From an uncultured Synergistales bacterium (GTDB taxonomy: Bacteria > Synergistota > Synergistia > Synergistales > Aminobacteriaceae), in assembly GCA_905236605.1 (NCBI GenBank), contig CAJORD010000012.1:1-10385 (forward strand): a stretch of 10,385 nucleotides of DNA, read 5' to 3'. Positions 1 to 7,574 of the stretch are shown here, in pieces (the stretch's first letter is position 1; every line of letters starts with the position of its first letter). Both the position numbers and the translations under genes were made by a program. The notes below the pieces were generated by a model that searched no databases, was not told the DNA's origin, and worked only from the letters and a program-made list of their open reading frames with translations.

Positions 1-269
1 ATAGACTTGATGTAATTCTCGATGTACTCTTCGCGCGAGGGCAAACCCATTTTGATGTCCTCATGAACGTTTACGCTTTCGACGACTTCAAATTCAAGTC
101 CGGCGGCGTGAACTTCATCAACGAGCGCTTTAATCTCGTCTTCTTCCCAAGTAACTCCGGCGGCCTTGTCAAGCAAGCCCATTAAGCCGGTCATGCCGGG
201 GATCTGCTTCACGTACTTCAAAGGGATCGGGTCGGCTTTGCTGCCATACCAGCGAAATGTCATTTTCAT
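1..269 (-). CDS. uxuA: Mannonate dehydratase UxuA, N-terminal part (cut by window edge)
   Basis: This is the first 89 codons of a gene that runs off the left edge. UxuA converts D-mannonate to 2-keto-3-deoxy-D-gluconate plus water in the cytoplasm. The translated start MKMTFRWYG, followed by a DP turn and, at residues about 61-72, VVESVNVHEDIK, matches the UxuA N-terminus; E. coli UxuA has RWYG and VVESVPIHEDIK in the same places. The family is about 350-400 residues long, so most of the protein, including the metal-binding part, lies outside. The ATG is preceded by AAGGAGG (280-286) with a 10-base spacer. The gene follows the LarA-family gene after 41 bases, probably on the same transcript. 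The family call is firm; activity cannot be judged from this fragment. Confidence 0.88.
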   Translation of the reverse strand, partial: MKMTFRWYGSKADPIPLKYVKQIPGMTGLMGLLDKAAGVTWEEDEIKALVDEVHAAGLEFEVVESVNVHEDIKMGLPSREEYIENYIKS

Positions 270-310
270 TGTAAAAATTCCTCCTTAAGAATTAAAATTA
301 AAAAATTAAA

Positions 311-1582
311 TTAATCGTCGCACTTCCAAAGACCGATAGCGGGCTTTCCGATGAAATAAATTTCTTCACCGTCGGGCATTATATTCCAGCCTTCGTTAAG
401 TTTCGACGGGTCATAACGCTTAGTTGCTTCGTCGTAGTCTATCCATTGATAGCCGACGCTTTCGACTTCTTCTTTAGTTAATAATTCCGGCTTTGTGGCG
501 TAAGTAACTCTGAATCTTCCTTCGCTGGAGCCGTGAATTAGATGAGCCGCGCACATGATTTTGCCTTCAAAGACGCCTTTGTGATACAAATCTAAAACGT
601 AAGGTGTGCCCTTGTAGCCATATTTGCGAATCATTCCGTCGGTTTCATCGTTTTCACCGAAAGCGCGAACGCCCGGGCCAAGAATTAATAAATCACCGTC
701 ATCGGCGATCATCATTCGAGAACGATAAACGCCTTTGTTGCCTACCCAAGTAGTTTTGAGTTCGTCAGGGTCAAGATACGCTACGACTTTTTTAGCGCGC
801 TTCTCAACGTGAACGATATTTAATTTTTGCGAGAGCGCCGCGGCGTGTTCAAACGGTTTTCGTGAAGTCCCGATATAAATTCCGCGTAACGTAATGTCTT
901 CGCCCTCGGCTGTCGTTACGGTCTGAATATAAAGCATAGGGATTTTGCCGTCAATGAAATGCTGCTGCGCGTAGTCATAAAGTTTTCGCGCGGGGCTGTC
1001 GATTACGCCAAGAGCTTTTTCCATTCCGCAAATAGCTGCGACAAAGTGGGACTTGTTAATCATTTCGCGACCGCCGGTTCCGACAAAAATATTTTTTGAA
1101 TAATTCGCCATACCTACGACTTCGTGCGGGACGACCTGACCGACAGAGAAAATTACATCATAGCCGCCATCAACTAAAAGATGATTGACTTCGACGTCGA
1201 TTTTTTCGGGGAAAAGTCCTTCGCTGATCTCTGCGCAGACCTCGGCGGGGATATATCCAAGTCGCGTCGTGTCAGTTTGCCAGTGGTGATTTATAATTCT
1301 ATCTCGCGGAACGACGTCGGCGAAAAATTTATAAAGTTCTTCTTCGCTCATTGCCATGTGAGTTCCTACGGCGGGCATAACGTCAATATGAACATCGGGG
1401 CCGAGCTTCTTGTATAAAATTTGCGTGATTATTCCGGCGTATGAGTAGCAGCGAGTGTAATCAGGCGGAATGATTAAAACTTTCTTGAGGCCGGAATATT
1501 GTTCAAGGAGCTCGTCAAGAATTTTTTCAAGTTGTTCGCGTGATACGCCTTTTTCTTCTTCTGTTAAAAATAACTCTCTCAT
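311..1582 (-). CDS. larA: LarA-family nickel-dependent 2-hydroxyacid racemase/epimerase
   Basis: The protein is 423 residues, almost the length of Lactobacillus plantarum lactate racemase LarA (424). LarA carries a covalently attached nickel-pincer nucleotide and inverts the C2 hydroxyl of a 2-hydroxyacid by hydride transfer. The key residues appear conserved by spacing: DYTR at 41-44 (LarA DHTR), H99/H100 near LarA His108, PH at 152-153 (His174), K163 ten residues later (cofactor lysine Lys184) and H179 sixteen residues after that (metal ligand His200). A GTGG follows at 168-171. The family includes enzymes for lactate, malate, phenyllactate and D-gluconate, so lactate is not assured. The neighbouring uxuA and GntP-family permease favour a sugar acid. 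The cofactor-making genes larB, larC and larE are not in the window. The ATG has AGGGAGAAG upstream at usual spacing. A hairpin terminator or attenuator separates it from the permease gene. Confidence 0.85.
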   Translation of the reverse strand: MRELFLTEEEKGVSREQLEKILDELLEQYSGLKKVLIIPPDYTRCYSYAGIITQILYKKLGPDVHIDVMPAVGTHMAMSEEELYKFFADVVPRDRIINHHWQTDTTRLGYIPAEVCAEISEGLFPEKIDVEVNHLLVDGGYDVIFSVGQVVPHEVVGMANYSKNIFVGTGGREMINKSHFVAAICGMEKALGVIDSPARKLYDYAQQHFIDGKIPMLYIQTVTTAEGEDITLRGIYIGTSRKPFEHAAALSQKLNIVHVEKRAKKVVAYLDPDELKTTWVGNKGVYRSRMMIADDGDLLILGPGVRAFGENDETDGMIRKYGYKGTPYVLDLYHKGVFEGKIMCAAHLIHGSSEGRFRVTYATKPELLTKEEVESVGYQWIDYDEATKRYDPSKLNEGWNIMPDGEEIYFIGKPAIGLWKCDD

Positions 1583-1608
1583 TAAAAAATCTTCTCCCTT
1601 GTAATTTG

Positions 1609-1637
1609 AAAAAGAGAGAGCCGCGTTGACTCTCTCT
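1609..1637 (-). terminator. Intrinsic terminator or attenuator between permease and LarA-family gene
   Basis: On the minus strand AGAGAGAG (1637-1630) pairs with CTCTCTCT (1620-1613). One G-U and one C-G pair extend the stem to about 10 bp, with a 5-base loop (1627-1623). It is followed directly by a short U tract (1612-1609). The + strand lacks a U tract after the stem, so it acts in the direction of the operon. It starts 17 bases after the permease stop. Since the next gene is on the same strand only about 30 bases further and no clear promoter fits in the gap, partial termination that lowers expression of the two downstream genes is likely. Confidence 0.7.
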
Positions 1638-1653
1638 AAAAATTATTCAGTGT

Positions 1654-3063
1654 TTAGAGCATTCCGCCCGCCATAAACGCTGCTGTAAGTGCAAGGCAGA
1701 TAATTCCAGTTATCGAACCAAGAACTGTAATATATTTGAGTCCCTGTTTGGTATCAAGATTGAAGAGCGACGTTCCGACCCAGAAGCCAGAGTCGCTGAC
1801 GTGCGAACCGATCATAGTACCGGCACCAATGAGAACGGCGCACTGCACGGGCGTAAGTCCAAGCGTTGCAACCATTCCGGCGCAAATTCCAGCGGCTGTC
1901 ATTCCTGCTGTAGTTCTTGAACCGACTGCAACCATCAACAAAGCACCAATTAAGAACGGAACGAGCATTCCGGGGACATTCATCGACGTAATCACATTAC
2001 CAAGTTCTGAAACACCTTCGTAACTCTTGATGACGCTGCTGAAGCCGCCGCCCATCGCTGTAACGAGCAACGGGATCAAAGCAACCTGAAGAGCTTCGGT
2101 GATCCACTTGCTAGCCATGATTGTAAAAATGCTTGATTCTTTCTCTGTGCTGTAGCTGTTGAAGTTCTCAACGACTTTTTCTTTATGCGCCATGCCAAGC
2201 AAGAACGTCAAAATAACGCCAATGAACAAAGCGATATTTCTTTCGCCGAGTGTATCAAGGACTATGCGGGCCGTGGCTTCTTTTTCGAGATACATATCTG
2301 CAAACGCTGCACCGGTGATTAAAATAACCGGTACTAAAATCGGCGACATAGCTGCAAGTACTGAAGGTAAATCGTTCTCTTTGATTAAAAGATTGCGATA
2401 GTCTGTGTTATCGACTTCTTCAACGCCGACAATATAATCTTCGCGAGGAGCAATTTTTTCTTTAGCTACCCAACCTCTAAATAAAATCCAAGTAAGCAGG
2501 AAGCCAATTATTGAAATTATGATGCCCCAAAGTATTACAAGACCTAAATTTGCACCCAACAGAACAGCCACGGCCAAAATACCCGGCGTAGGCGGGACCA
2601 TTGAGTGAGTAAGAGCGGCAGCGAGCATTGTAAAACCGCCCATTGTGGACATAGATTTTTTGTCGCGCTTTGCGATGACAGCCGCGATCGGTGCCATAAG
2701 AACTTGCGTAATATCGCCAAAAACTGGAATCGACATTATATAAGCGGCCATACCTGTTGAAAGCTCAAGATTTTTGCCTCTGTAGAGATTGATGAAGAAG
2801 TTTACCATGGATTTTGCCGAGCCAGTGTCGCGGATACCCTCAGCAATGATTGAACCAAAAATAATTGTACAGCCGATGCCAGTTAAAGTGCCGCCGAAAC
2901 CGCTTGTGAACAGACCGATTATTTTCAGCGGAGCATATCCCATCAATAAACCGGCAATCAATCCCGAAACAAATAACGACAAGACCGGGTGTACTTTAAG
3001 TTTGACGATTAAGAAGACCAAAATTATTACAGAAACTGCAATAGCAATAAGGAACTGCGACAT
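1654..3063 (-). CDS. GntP-family (gluconate:H+ symporter type) permease
   Basis: This is a 469-residue, strongly hydrophobic inner-membrane protein with about 12 membrane segments. GntP-family proteins import gluconate and related organic or sugar acids with protons. Supporting features are the early HPVLSLFVSGLIAG stretch (25-38), the Gly-rich GFGGTLTGIG (55-64), the IPVFGD loop (112-117), HSMVPPTPG (153-161; family pattern HxxxPPxPG), GSRTTAGMTAAGI (381-393) and SDSGFWV (423-429; family NDSGFW). Length is close to the usual 440-460. A charged cytoplasmic loop spans about 200-232. The ATG has AAAGGAG a few bases upstream, and the gene begins 30 bases after the dehydrogenase gene. Substrate cannot be read from the sequence; gluconate or another aldonate fits the nearby uxuA, but glycerate or other hydroxyacids are possible. 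Confidence 0.88.
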   Translation of the reverse strand: MSQFLIAIAVSVIILVFLIVKLKVHPVLSLFVSGLIAGLLMGYAPLKIIGLFTSGFGGTLTGIGCTIIFGSIIAEGIRDTGSAKSMVNFFINLYRGKNLELSTGMAAYIMSIPVFGDITQVLMAPIAAVIAKRDKKSMSTMGGFTMLAAALTHSMVPPTPGILAVAVLLGANLGLVILWGIIISIIGFLLTWILFRGWVAKEKIAPREDYIVGVEEVDNTDYRNLLIKENDLPSVLAAMSPILVPVILITGAAFADMYLEKEATARIVLDTLGERNIALFIGVILTFLLGMAHKEKVVENFNSYSTEKESSIFTIMASKWITEALQVALIPLLVTAMGGGFSSVIKSYEGVSELGNVITSMNVPGMLVPFLIGALLMVAVGSRTTAGMTAAGICAGMVATLGLTPVQCAVLIGAGTMIGSHVSDSGFWVGTSLFNLDTKQGLKYITVLGSITGIICLALTAAFMAGGML

Positions 3064-3093
3064 AAAATAAAACTCCTTTCGTTTTTTAATTTC

Positions 3094-4056
3094 TTACTTT
3101 TTGAGGACTTCGGGGTTTACTACGTTGTATGGAACTTCGCCATTCAAAACACCAACAAGACCGCTGACGGCCTCTTTAATCATGCCTATGCGTGCTTTCA
3201 TTGTTCCGCTTGCTGCGTGAGGAGTTAAGACAACATTTTCAAGTGTCAATAATTCCGGAATTGGGTGTGGTTCGCTTTCAAAAACATCAAGTCCGGCGCC
3301 TTTGATTACGTTGTTCTTGAGAGCGTCCGCGAGCGCGTGTTCATCGACGATAGGACCGCGAGAACAATTTACAAGATACGCAGTCTTTTTCATTTTTGCA
3401 ATTCGTTCAGCGTTGAACAAGTGATGATTTTCGGGAATATAAGGCACGTGAAGCGTTATGCAGTCGGCTTCTTTGACAACATCATCAAGTTCTTTGTAAA
3501 CGACACCAAATTCTTTTTCAACTTCGGGTTTAGCTCTGAACATGTCGTAATAAATCACGCTCATTCCAAGGCCTTGAGCTTTACGACAAACTAATTTTCC
3601 AATTCTTCCGAAGCCTACAATTCCTAAAACGCTGCCGGTGATTGCTTGATTTCGATCTGGAAATACAGGCGCGTCCCAGATCCCTTTTCTTACTTCGCGG
3701 TCGAATCTTGCAATACCGCGCATTGTATCGACGATAAGCGCAACTGTATGCTCTGCGGTAGCGTCTGTAACTTGAGTCGGCGTGTTTACAACGGCTATGC
3801 CTTTCTCTGTTGCATACTTCCAGTCGATGTTGTCATAACCAACGCCAAAATTTGCGATAGCTTTCAAATTTTTTGCAGCGTCGAGTAAATTTTTGTCGCC
3901 CTTATTTTGAATTACCATGTAGGCATCATAATTGGCGACGACTTTTACAACTTCATCATATGAAAGCGGCTTCTCCGGAATTGCAAGTTCAAAATTCGCT
4001 TTGTACTCGTCTAAAACACCGGCGGGGACTGGAGCCGAAAATAAAATCTTCTTCAT
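3094..4056 (-). CDS. NAD-dependent D-2-hydroxyacid dehydrogenase
   Basis: This 320-residue cytoplasmic enzyme belongs to the D-isomer-specific 2-hydroxyacid dehydrogenase family, which interconverts 2-keto acids and D-2-hydroxyacids. The Rossmann motif is GFGRIG at 148-153. An acidic D171 at the end of the second strand favours NAD(H) over NADP(H). The catalytic triad is R233 (in CSRGPIVDE), E262 (in ESEP) and H280 (in LTPHAAS). The C-terminus with NVVNPEVL resembles the glyoxylate/hydroxypyruvate/2-ketogluconate reductase group. A longer reading from a TTG at 4086 exists, but ATG at 4056 is chosen: it starts the typical MKKILFSAP strand and has GAAGGT nine bases upstream, overlapping the aldolase stop. 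The gene then begins 7 bases after the aldolase stop, indicating translational coupling. In this operon, reduction of a 2-keto aldonate is a reasonable guess. Confidence 0.88.
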   Translation of the reverse strand: MKKILFSAPVPAGVLDEYKANFELAIPEKPLSYDEVVKVVANYDAYMVIQNKGDKNLLDAAKNLKAIANFGVGYDNIDWKYATEKGIAVVNTPTQVTDATAEHTVALIVDTMRGIARFDREVRKGIWDAPVFPDRNQAITGSVLGIVGFGRIGKLVCRKAQGLGMSVIYYDMFRAKPEVEKEFGVVYKELDDVVKEADCITLHVPYIPENHHLFNAERIAKMKKTAYLVNCSRGPIVDEHALADALKNNVIKGAGLDVFESEPHPIPELLTLENVVLTPHAASGTMKARIGMIKEAVSGLVGVLNGEVPYNVVNPEVLKK

Positions 4057-4063
4057 TTTGAAA

Positions 4064-4852
4064 TTACCTTCGCGCAATGTCAGCAACTTGTTTGCAAGGA
4101 CCGTTCCAGATTGCCTGATGATCTCTGATTTCGTCGAAGACGCAGAAATGTTTTACACCAAGTTTTTTGTAGTACTCGGCCTTTTCGGGCGTGTCGAGTT
4201 CGCAGCGCGGCAAAACTCCATGCTTGAGAGCGATGCGGATCATTTCTTCTTCGACTTCGCGGACTTCGTCTCTGTGGTCTTTGACGTCCCAGCCTCTGCT
4301 CATGCAGTAATCCGACGGGCCGAACTGTACCATATCGACACCTGGCACGGAGCAAATTTCGTCAAGGTTCTTCATGGTTTCTTCTTTTTCAATCATGAAG
4401 CAATTTACGGTTTGCTTGACGAGTTTTGCGTGTTCCATTTGGGTTAAGTAGGGTTGGAAATAGGGGAATCTGTTGTTGGGATAACCGAAGCGACCGGCAA
4501 ATTCGGGACAATCTGGATTAATTGCGTAGAGGCTCTCTTTGACTTCTGCTGCGGTCTTGTGGTCCGTCCACATGATAGCTTGGAAGCCGGCTGCGAGTGC
4601 GCGTTGAGCGACATAAAACCTGTTTTGAAAATCGACTTTAATCATCGAGCTAATCCCGTGAAGTTCGCACGCCATTGCGAGACCTTCGAGATCGTGCTGC
4701 GTGAATGGCGAGTACTCAGCCACAAATTCGACGTAATCAAAAATTCCCGTTGCTGCGCAAGTTTCAGTGATTACTGGCCAAGTGCTCCAAATACGAGTGC
4801 CTACTGTGGGTTTGCCTTCGTTGAGCATAAGCCTAAATTGATTGTCTCTCAA
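4064..4852 (-). CDS. HpcH/HpaI-type aldolase, variant active site, TTG start
   Basis: This is a 262-residue TIM-barrel protein of the HpcH/HpaI aldolase/citrate lyase family, which cleaves or forms 2-keto-hydroxy acids with a divalent metal and pyruvate enolate. The metal ligands appear conserved: E155 in MIEKEET and D181 in FGPSDY (HpaI IE and GPAD). Two other catalytic positions differ from E. coli HpaI: EHAP reads EYSP here (Y47 for His45), and the Arg70 position in VVRP reads K72 in MIKVD. From memory, related bacterial proteins share the EYSP/EYAP and MIKVD forms, so this looks like a distinct subfamily rather than decay. It is the first gene of the run and could cleave 2-keto-3-deoxygluconate made by UxuA, but the substrate is unproven. 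Translation starts at TTG, set by the strong upstream AGGAGG; the first ATG is eight codons further in. Confidence 0.82.
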   Translation of the reverse strand: MRDNQFRLMLNEGKPTVGTRIWSTWPVITETCAATGIFDYVEFVAEYSPFTQHDLEGLAMACELHGISSMIKVDFQNRFYVAQRALAAGFQAIMWTDHKTAAEVKESLYAINPDCPEFAGRFGYPNNRFPYFQPYLTQMEHAKLVKQTVNCFMIEKEETMKNLDEICSVPGVDMVQFGPSDYCMSRGWDVKDHRDEVREVEEEMIRIALKHGVLPRCELDTPEKAEYYKKLGVKHFCVFDEIRDHQAIWNGPCKQVADIARR

Positions 4853-4860
4853 AATAAGAC

Positions 4861-4867
4861 TCCTCCT
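4861..4867 (-). promoter_or_regulatory. Strong ribosome binding site fixing a TTG start codon
   Basis: The minus strand reads AGGAGGA here, then eight bases, then TTG at 4852. The nearest in-frame ATG (4828) would leave a spacer of over 30 bases. The site therefore decides for the TTG start. A near-perfect Shine-Dalgarno offsets the weak initiator codon. Confidence 0.8.
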
Positions 4868-4907
4868 GACAAATTAAATTATAAAAATAAAAATTGTGGA
4901 TAAAAGA

Positions 4908-4937
4908 ATGATAATATATTTTTCAATTTAATGTCAA
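4908..4937 (-). promoter_or_regulatory. Sigma-70-type promoter of the sugar-acid operon
   Basis: On the minus strand a perfect -35 box TTGACA lies at 4937-4932. Two -10 candidates overlap: TATTAT (4916-4911, spacer 15) and TATCAT (4913-4908, spacer 18). Each matches TATAAT in five of six bases. The leader to the TTG start is then about 50 bases, too short for a large riboswitch. No clear operator palindrome was seen around it. It lies just downstream of the terminator of the preceding reductase gene, as expected for an independent unit. Confidence 0.7.
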
Positions 4938-4966
4938 GGCGAAAATTTCAGCCGTTAATATCCCAT

Positions 4967-5008
4967 AAAAAAATTAGGAATCAGTTTTTTAATTCCTGAC
5001 TCCTAATT
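4967..5008 (-). terminator. Intrinsic terminator of the flavin reductase gene
   Basis: The minus strand forms a 13-bp stem. Arm 5008-4996 (AATTAGGAGTCAG) pairs with 4984-4972 (CTGATTCCTAATT) through one G-U wobble, with an 11-base loop. A run of seven U follows, counting the last two stem bases. The G-U pair is a mismatch when read on the + strand, so the structure favours minus-strand RNA. It begins 18 bases after the reductase stop. The arms carry the same TTAGGA-type units as the hairpin at 7592-7657. Confidence 0.85.
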
Positions 5009-5026
5009 TCTAATTCTTAATTTAAT

Positions 5027-7534
5027 TTACTTGTTGTCAGCCGCGAGTGATGAAGCCGCTATACGTCCTGAAACAAAAATTTCTGTGATAGCGTTTCCGC
5101 CGAGTCTGTTCCCGCCGTGAATGCCGCCTGTAACTTCGCCGGCTGCGTAAAGTCCTGGAATAATTCTGCCTTCAGGTGTCAAGACGTGGCGTTCACTGTC
5201 AACGACAAGCCCGCCCATCGTGTGGTGAGTGCTTGGAGCCATTAATCGAATCGTCATGACGGTGTTTTCTAAGTCGTAAGTGTCAGGATTGTAACTTCCG
5301 TCAGGATTTTTTTGAACATTTCCGACAGGTCTTGAAGCGATCGCCTTGCCTACTTCAGGAAAGCCTCCTCCGGTCATAACGGCTTTATCGTACTCTCTGA
5401 TTGTCTGCTCGACGACTTTCGGATCAGCCTTAACGCCAAGTTTCTCGAAGAGTTCAGGAAGTTCGCTAATCTTTCTTCTATAATAGCGTCCTTCAAAATC
5501 GCCTTCGACAGGGAGCTGCGTTGGTGCGGGCATCTTCTGTTCGACGTTGTAGAACTCTAAGAAAACGCCTTTGCTGCCTTTATAGTCCATTCCATTCTTA
5601 AATTCAGCGAGTGAAAGGACGTCGCGCTCTGAGCCTTCGTCAACAAATCTTTTTCCGGTGTTCGGATTAATCCAGCAAGCATAGTTGCCGCCGCCGAAAG
5701 CTAAGTTTCCGTTGTCGATCCATGAAATCGGCATTAACTGCGTGAATCCCATTCCTGTAACGTTCGCGCCGACAGCTTGAGCCATTGTGATACCGTCGCC
5801 CTGTAATGATGAACGGTTTGTTGTCTTTGTTGAAGTCGAAAGATATTCAGATGACCAGTAAACATTTTCATCAACGACTTTCTTTAAGTTTGCAGCGTAG
5901 CCGCCAGTTGCTAGAATAACGCCCTTCGTAGCGTAGGCTGTAATTTCCGTGCCGTCATAGCGCTTGGCCTTAACGCCTACAACTCTGCCACTTTCGCGAA
6001 TTAATTCATTCACGCTGGTGCGGAGCATAATCTGGTTAGCCTGATTGGCTTTCAAGAAAGCGTTAATTGGAGCTACAAAGTAAGTTCCCCAACGTCCGGG
6101 ATAATTTTCCGGAGTTCCGTCGCCGTCAGTGTCAACATTAGCGCCGATAAATTCATTTTCACGATACCAAAGAGCACCGATTAAAGTCGGCTGTGTGTCC
6201 TCATGGAATGTCGCGCCCATAGCTTCGAGCCATTCTTTGAGTCCCTGAGCGCCTTCGATAAACTGCTTAACGAGTTCGACATCACCGTAAATCCATTGCG
6301 ACTTGTCTGCGCTCTGTCTTAAACCGCCGTAATAAGTCTGGAAAATGTGAAGATTAAGCGTCGAGAACAAAGCGAGCTGATTTTCGGGCGTGCCTGCGTC
6401 GAGTTTCGGCTGTGCCCAGTCAAGATATTCTTTAATTTCGGCTTTGAGAGCTTTGAGAACCGGCAAATATTCAGCGTGGACACCGTGCTTTGAAAGTTCC
6501 AGCGCATCGCCTGCGACATATTCATGAGTTTTATAAAATTCTGCGTCAAACGGTGCTTCGTTCCAAGCGAGAATCATTTTTAACTCATTAATGCAGCCTT
6601 GAACAGATTTTACTTTCGGATACTCTGCGCCAGTGAAAGCATAAACGCCCGTCTCTGCGTCAGGATTTTTGGGGTCCCAAACGAGATAAGGCATGACGCT
6701 TTGATACTGTCCGCCCGATACTAGAGTGTTGCCTCCGATTTCGGCGTTCTTCTCGATAATCAAAACTTTCAAACCTAACTGCGCGGCCTGTGCTGCTGCG
6801 GCGACACCTGCTCCGCCTGCTCCGACAATTACAACATCATAGTGAACAGTAACGGGGTCGGCGGGTTTGTGTTCGACCTTAGCGGCTTTGAATGCTTCAA
6901 GATTTGTGCACTTGGCCATCTCTGCGGCAGCGTTTACGGCGTTACGAAGAGCACGCGTTGAGAAAGTTGCTCCTGACACAGCGTCAACTCCTGAACCATT
7001 CGCCTGAAGCATTTCCGGGATCATAATGTCGAAAGCAATATCGCCGACATGGCCGGTTTCAGGATTTTTCGTAACGGCTATGCCTTTAATTTTGTCCGCG
7101 TCAAACGTAACTTTGACTTCGACAGGGCCGTTATAACCGTATGCTGTGGCCGTGTATTCGCCGGGCGTGAAAGAAATCGGAGCGGAAGACGTTTCGACTT
7201 TTTCACCGCGAGCTTCAGCTAATGCTTTCTCGACGGCTTCGGCGATACCGTTGCGCGACATTGTGGCGTTGCTGATGGCGTCAATCTGTCCGTCAGTGCG
7301 TCCGATGAGAGCATTAATATAGGTAGGGAAATTCATTACGCCAAACGGAACTTCTTCGGGCGCGTCGATCTCTACAGCTGTGATTTTGTCGGCGTCAACT
7401 GTAACTTTGACTTTTACCGGACTAGTTTCGCTGTAGCCTTTGCCTTCGCCTTCGTAAGTGCCGGGAGTGAAAGCCCAAGCGATCGAAGCCGTGAACACAA
7501 AGCAAACAGCAAGAATAAGCGCAAATTTTTTCAT
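5027..7534 (-). CDS. Exported FAD-dependent reductase with two FMN-binding domains (fumarate/urocanate reductase-like)
   Basis: The 835-residue protein has a Sec signal peptide (residues 1-21, cut predicted after AWA) and should act outside the inner membrane. Two FMN_bind domains follow. The first (about 22-110) has DAISNAT with T91; the second (about 122-208) has the canonical DAVSGAT with T190. Such Thr residues receive FMN covalently from ApbE. The FAD domain has GAGGAG at 238-243 and E261, and ends with HHTMGG (770-775), GAGEVTGG-like AAGEVTGG (797-804) and NRLGGNAI (809-816), as in Shewanella flavocytochrome c. The proton-donor Arg appears as R637 (SERD). The His binding the fumarate carboxylate (QTHP in FccA) reads QLMP here, M601, so fumarate is an unlikely substrate; another 2-enoate acceptor is inferred. 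There is no CxxCH haem motif. Electrons probably reach the FMNs from a membrane quinol or NADH partner not seen here. The ATG is preceded by GAAAGGAAAG. Confidence 0.88.
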   Translation of the reverse strand: MKKFALILAVCFVFTASIAWAFTPGTYEGEGKGYSETSPVKVKVTVDADKITAVEIDAPEEVPFGVMNFPTYINALIGRTDGQIDAISNATMSRNGIAEAVEKALAEARGEKVETSSAPISFTPGEYTATAYGYNGPVEVKVTFDADKIKGIAVTKNPETGHVGDIAFDIMIPEMLQANGSGVDAVSGATFSTRALRNAVNAAAEMAKCTNLEAFKAAKVEHKPADPVTVHYDVVIVGAGGAGVAAAAQAAQLGLKVLIIEKNAEIGGNTLVSGGQYQSVMPYLVWDPKNPDAETGVYAFTGAEYPKVKSVQGCINELKMILAWNEAPFDAEFYKTHEYVAGDALELSKHGVHAEYLPVLKALKAEIKEYLDWAQPKLDAGTPENQLALFSTLNLHIFQTYYGGLRQSADKSQWIYGDVELVKQFIEGAQGLKEWLEAMGATFHEDTQPTLIGALWYRENEFIGANVDTDGDGTPENYPGRWGTYFVAPINAFLKANQANQIMLRTSVNELIRESGRVVGVKAKRYDGTEITAYATKGVILATGGYAANLKKVVDENVYWSSEYLSTSTKTTNRSSLQGDGITMAQAVGANVTGMGFTQLMPISWIDNGNLAFGGGNYACWINPNTGKRFVDEGSERDVLSLAEFKNGMDYKGSKGVFLEFYNVEQKMPAPTQLPVEGDFEGRYYRRKISELPELFEKLGVKADPKVVEQTIREYDKAVMTGGGFPEVGKAIASRPVGNVQKNPDGSYNPDTYDLENTVMTIRLMAPSTHHTMGGLVVDSERHVLTPEGRIIPGLYAAGEVTGGIHGGNRLGGNAITEIFVSGRIAASSLAADNK

Positions 7535-7574
7535 GCAAATCTTTCCTTTCTAAATTTATTTTTGGAATATTCTC

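Noticed and set aside
4057..4086. Longer dehydrogenase start at TTG 4086
   Set aside because: It would overlap the aldolase end by 23 bases and add MLTLREGNFK, which is not part of the domain. ATG 4056 has GAAGGT nine bases upstream.
3932..4447. Open reading frame of 171 codons on the + strand
   Set aside because: It lies antisense across the aldolase and dehydrogenase genes, both with clear catalytic motifs. It has no Shine-Dalgarno and its product resembles no family.
4454..4903. Open reading frame of 149 codons on the + strand
   Set aside because: It is antisense to the aldolase and runs across its promoter-leader; the composition looks like a mirror of the real gene.
4853..4907. Riboswitch in the operon leader
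   Set aside because: The leader from the predicted start site is only about 50 bases, AT-rich and without a conserved fold.
5027..7534. Cytochrome c (haem) domain in the reductase
   Set aside because: No CxxCH motif is present; the four or so cysteines are isolated. Only flavin domains are supported.
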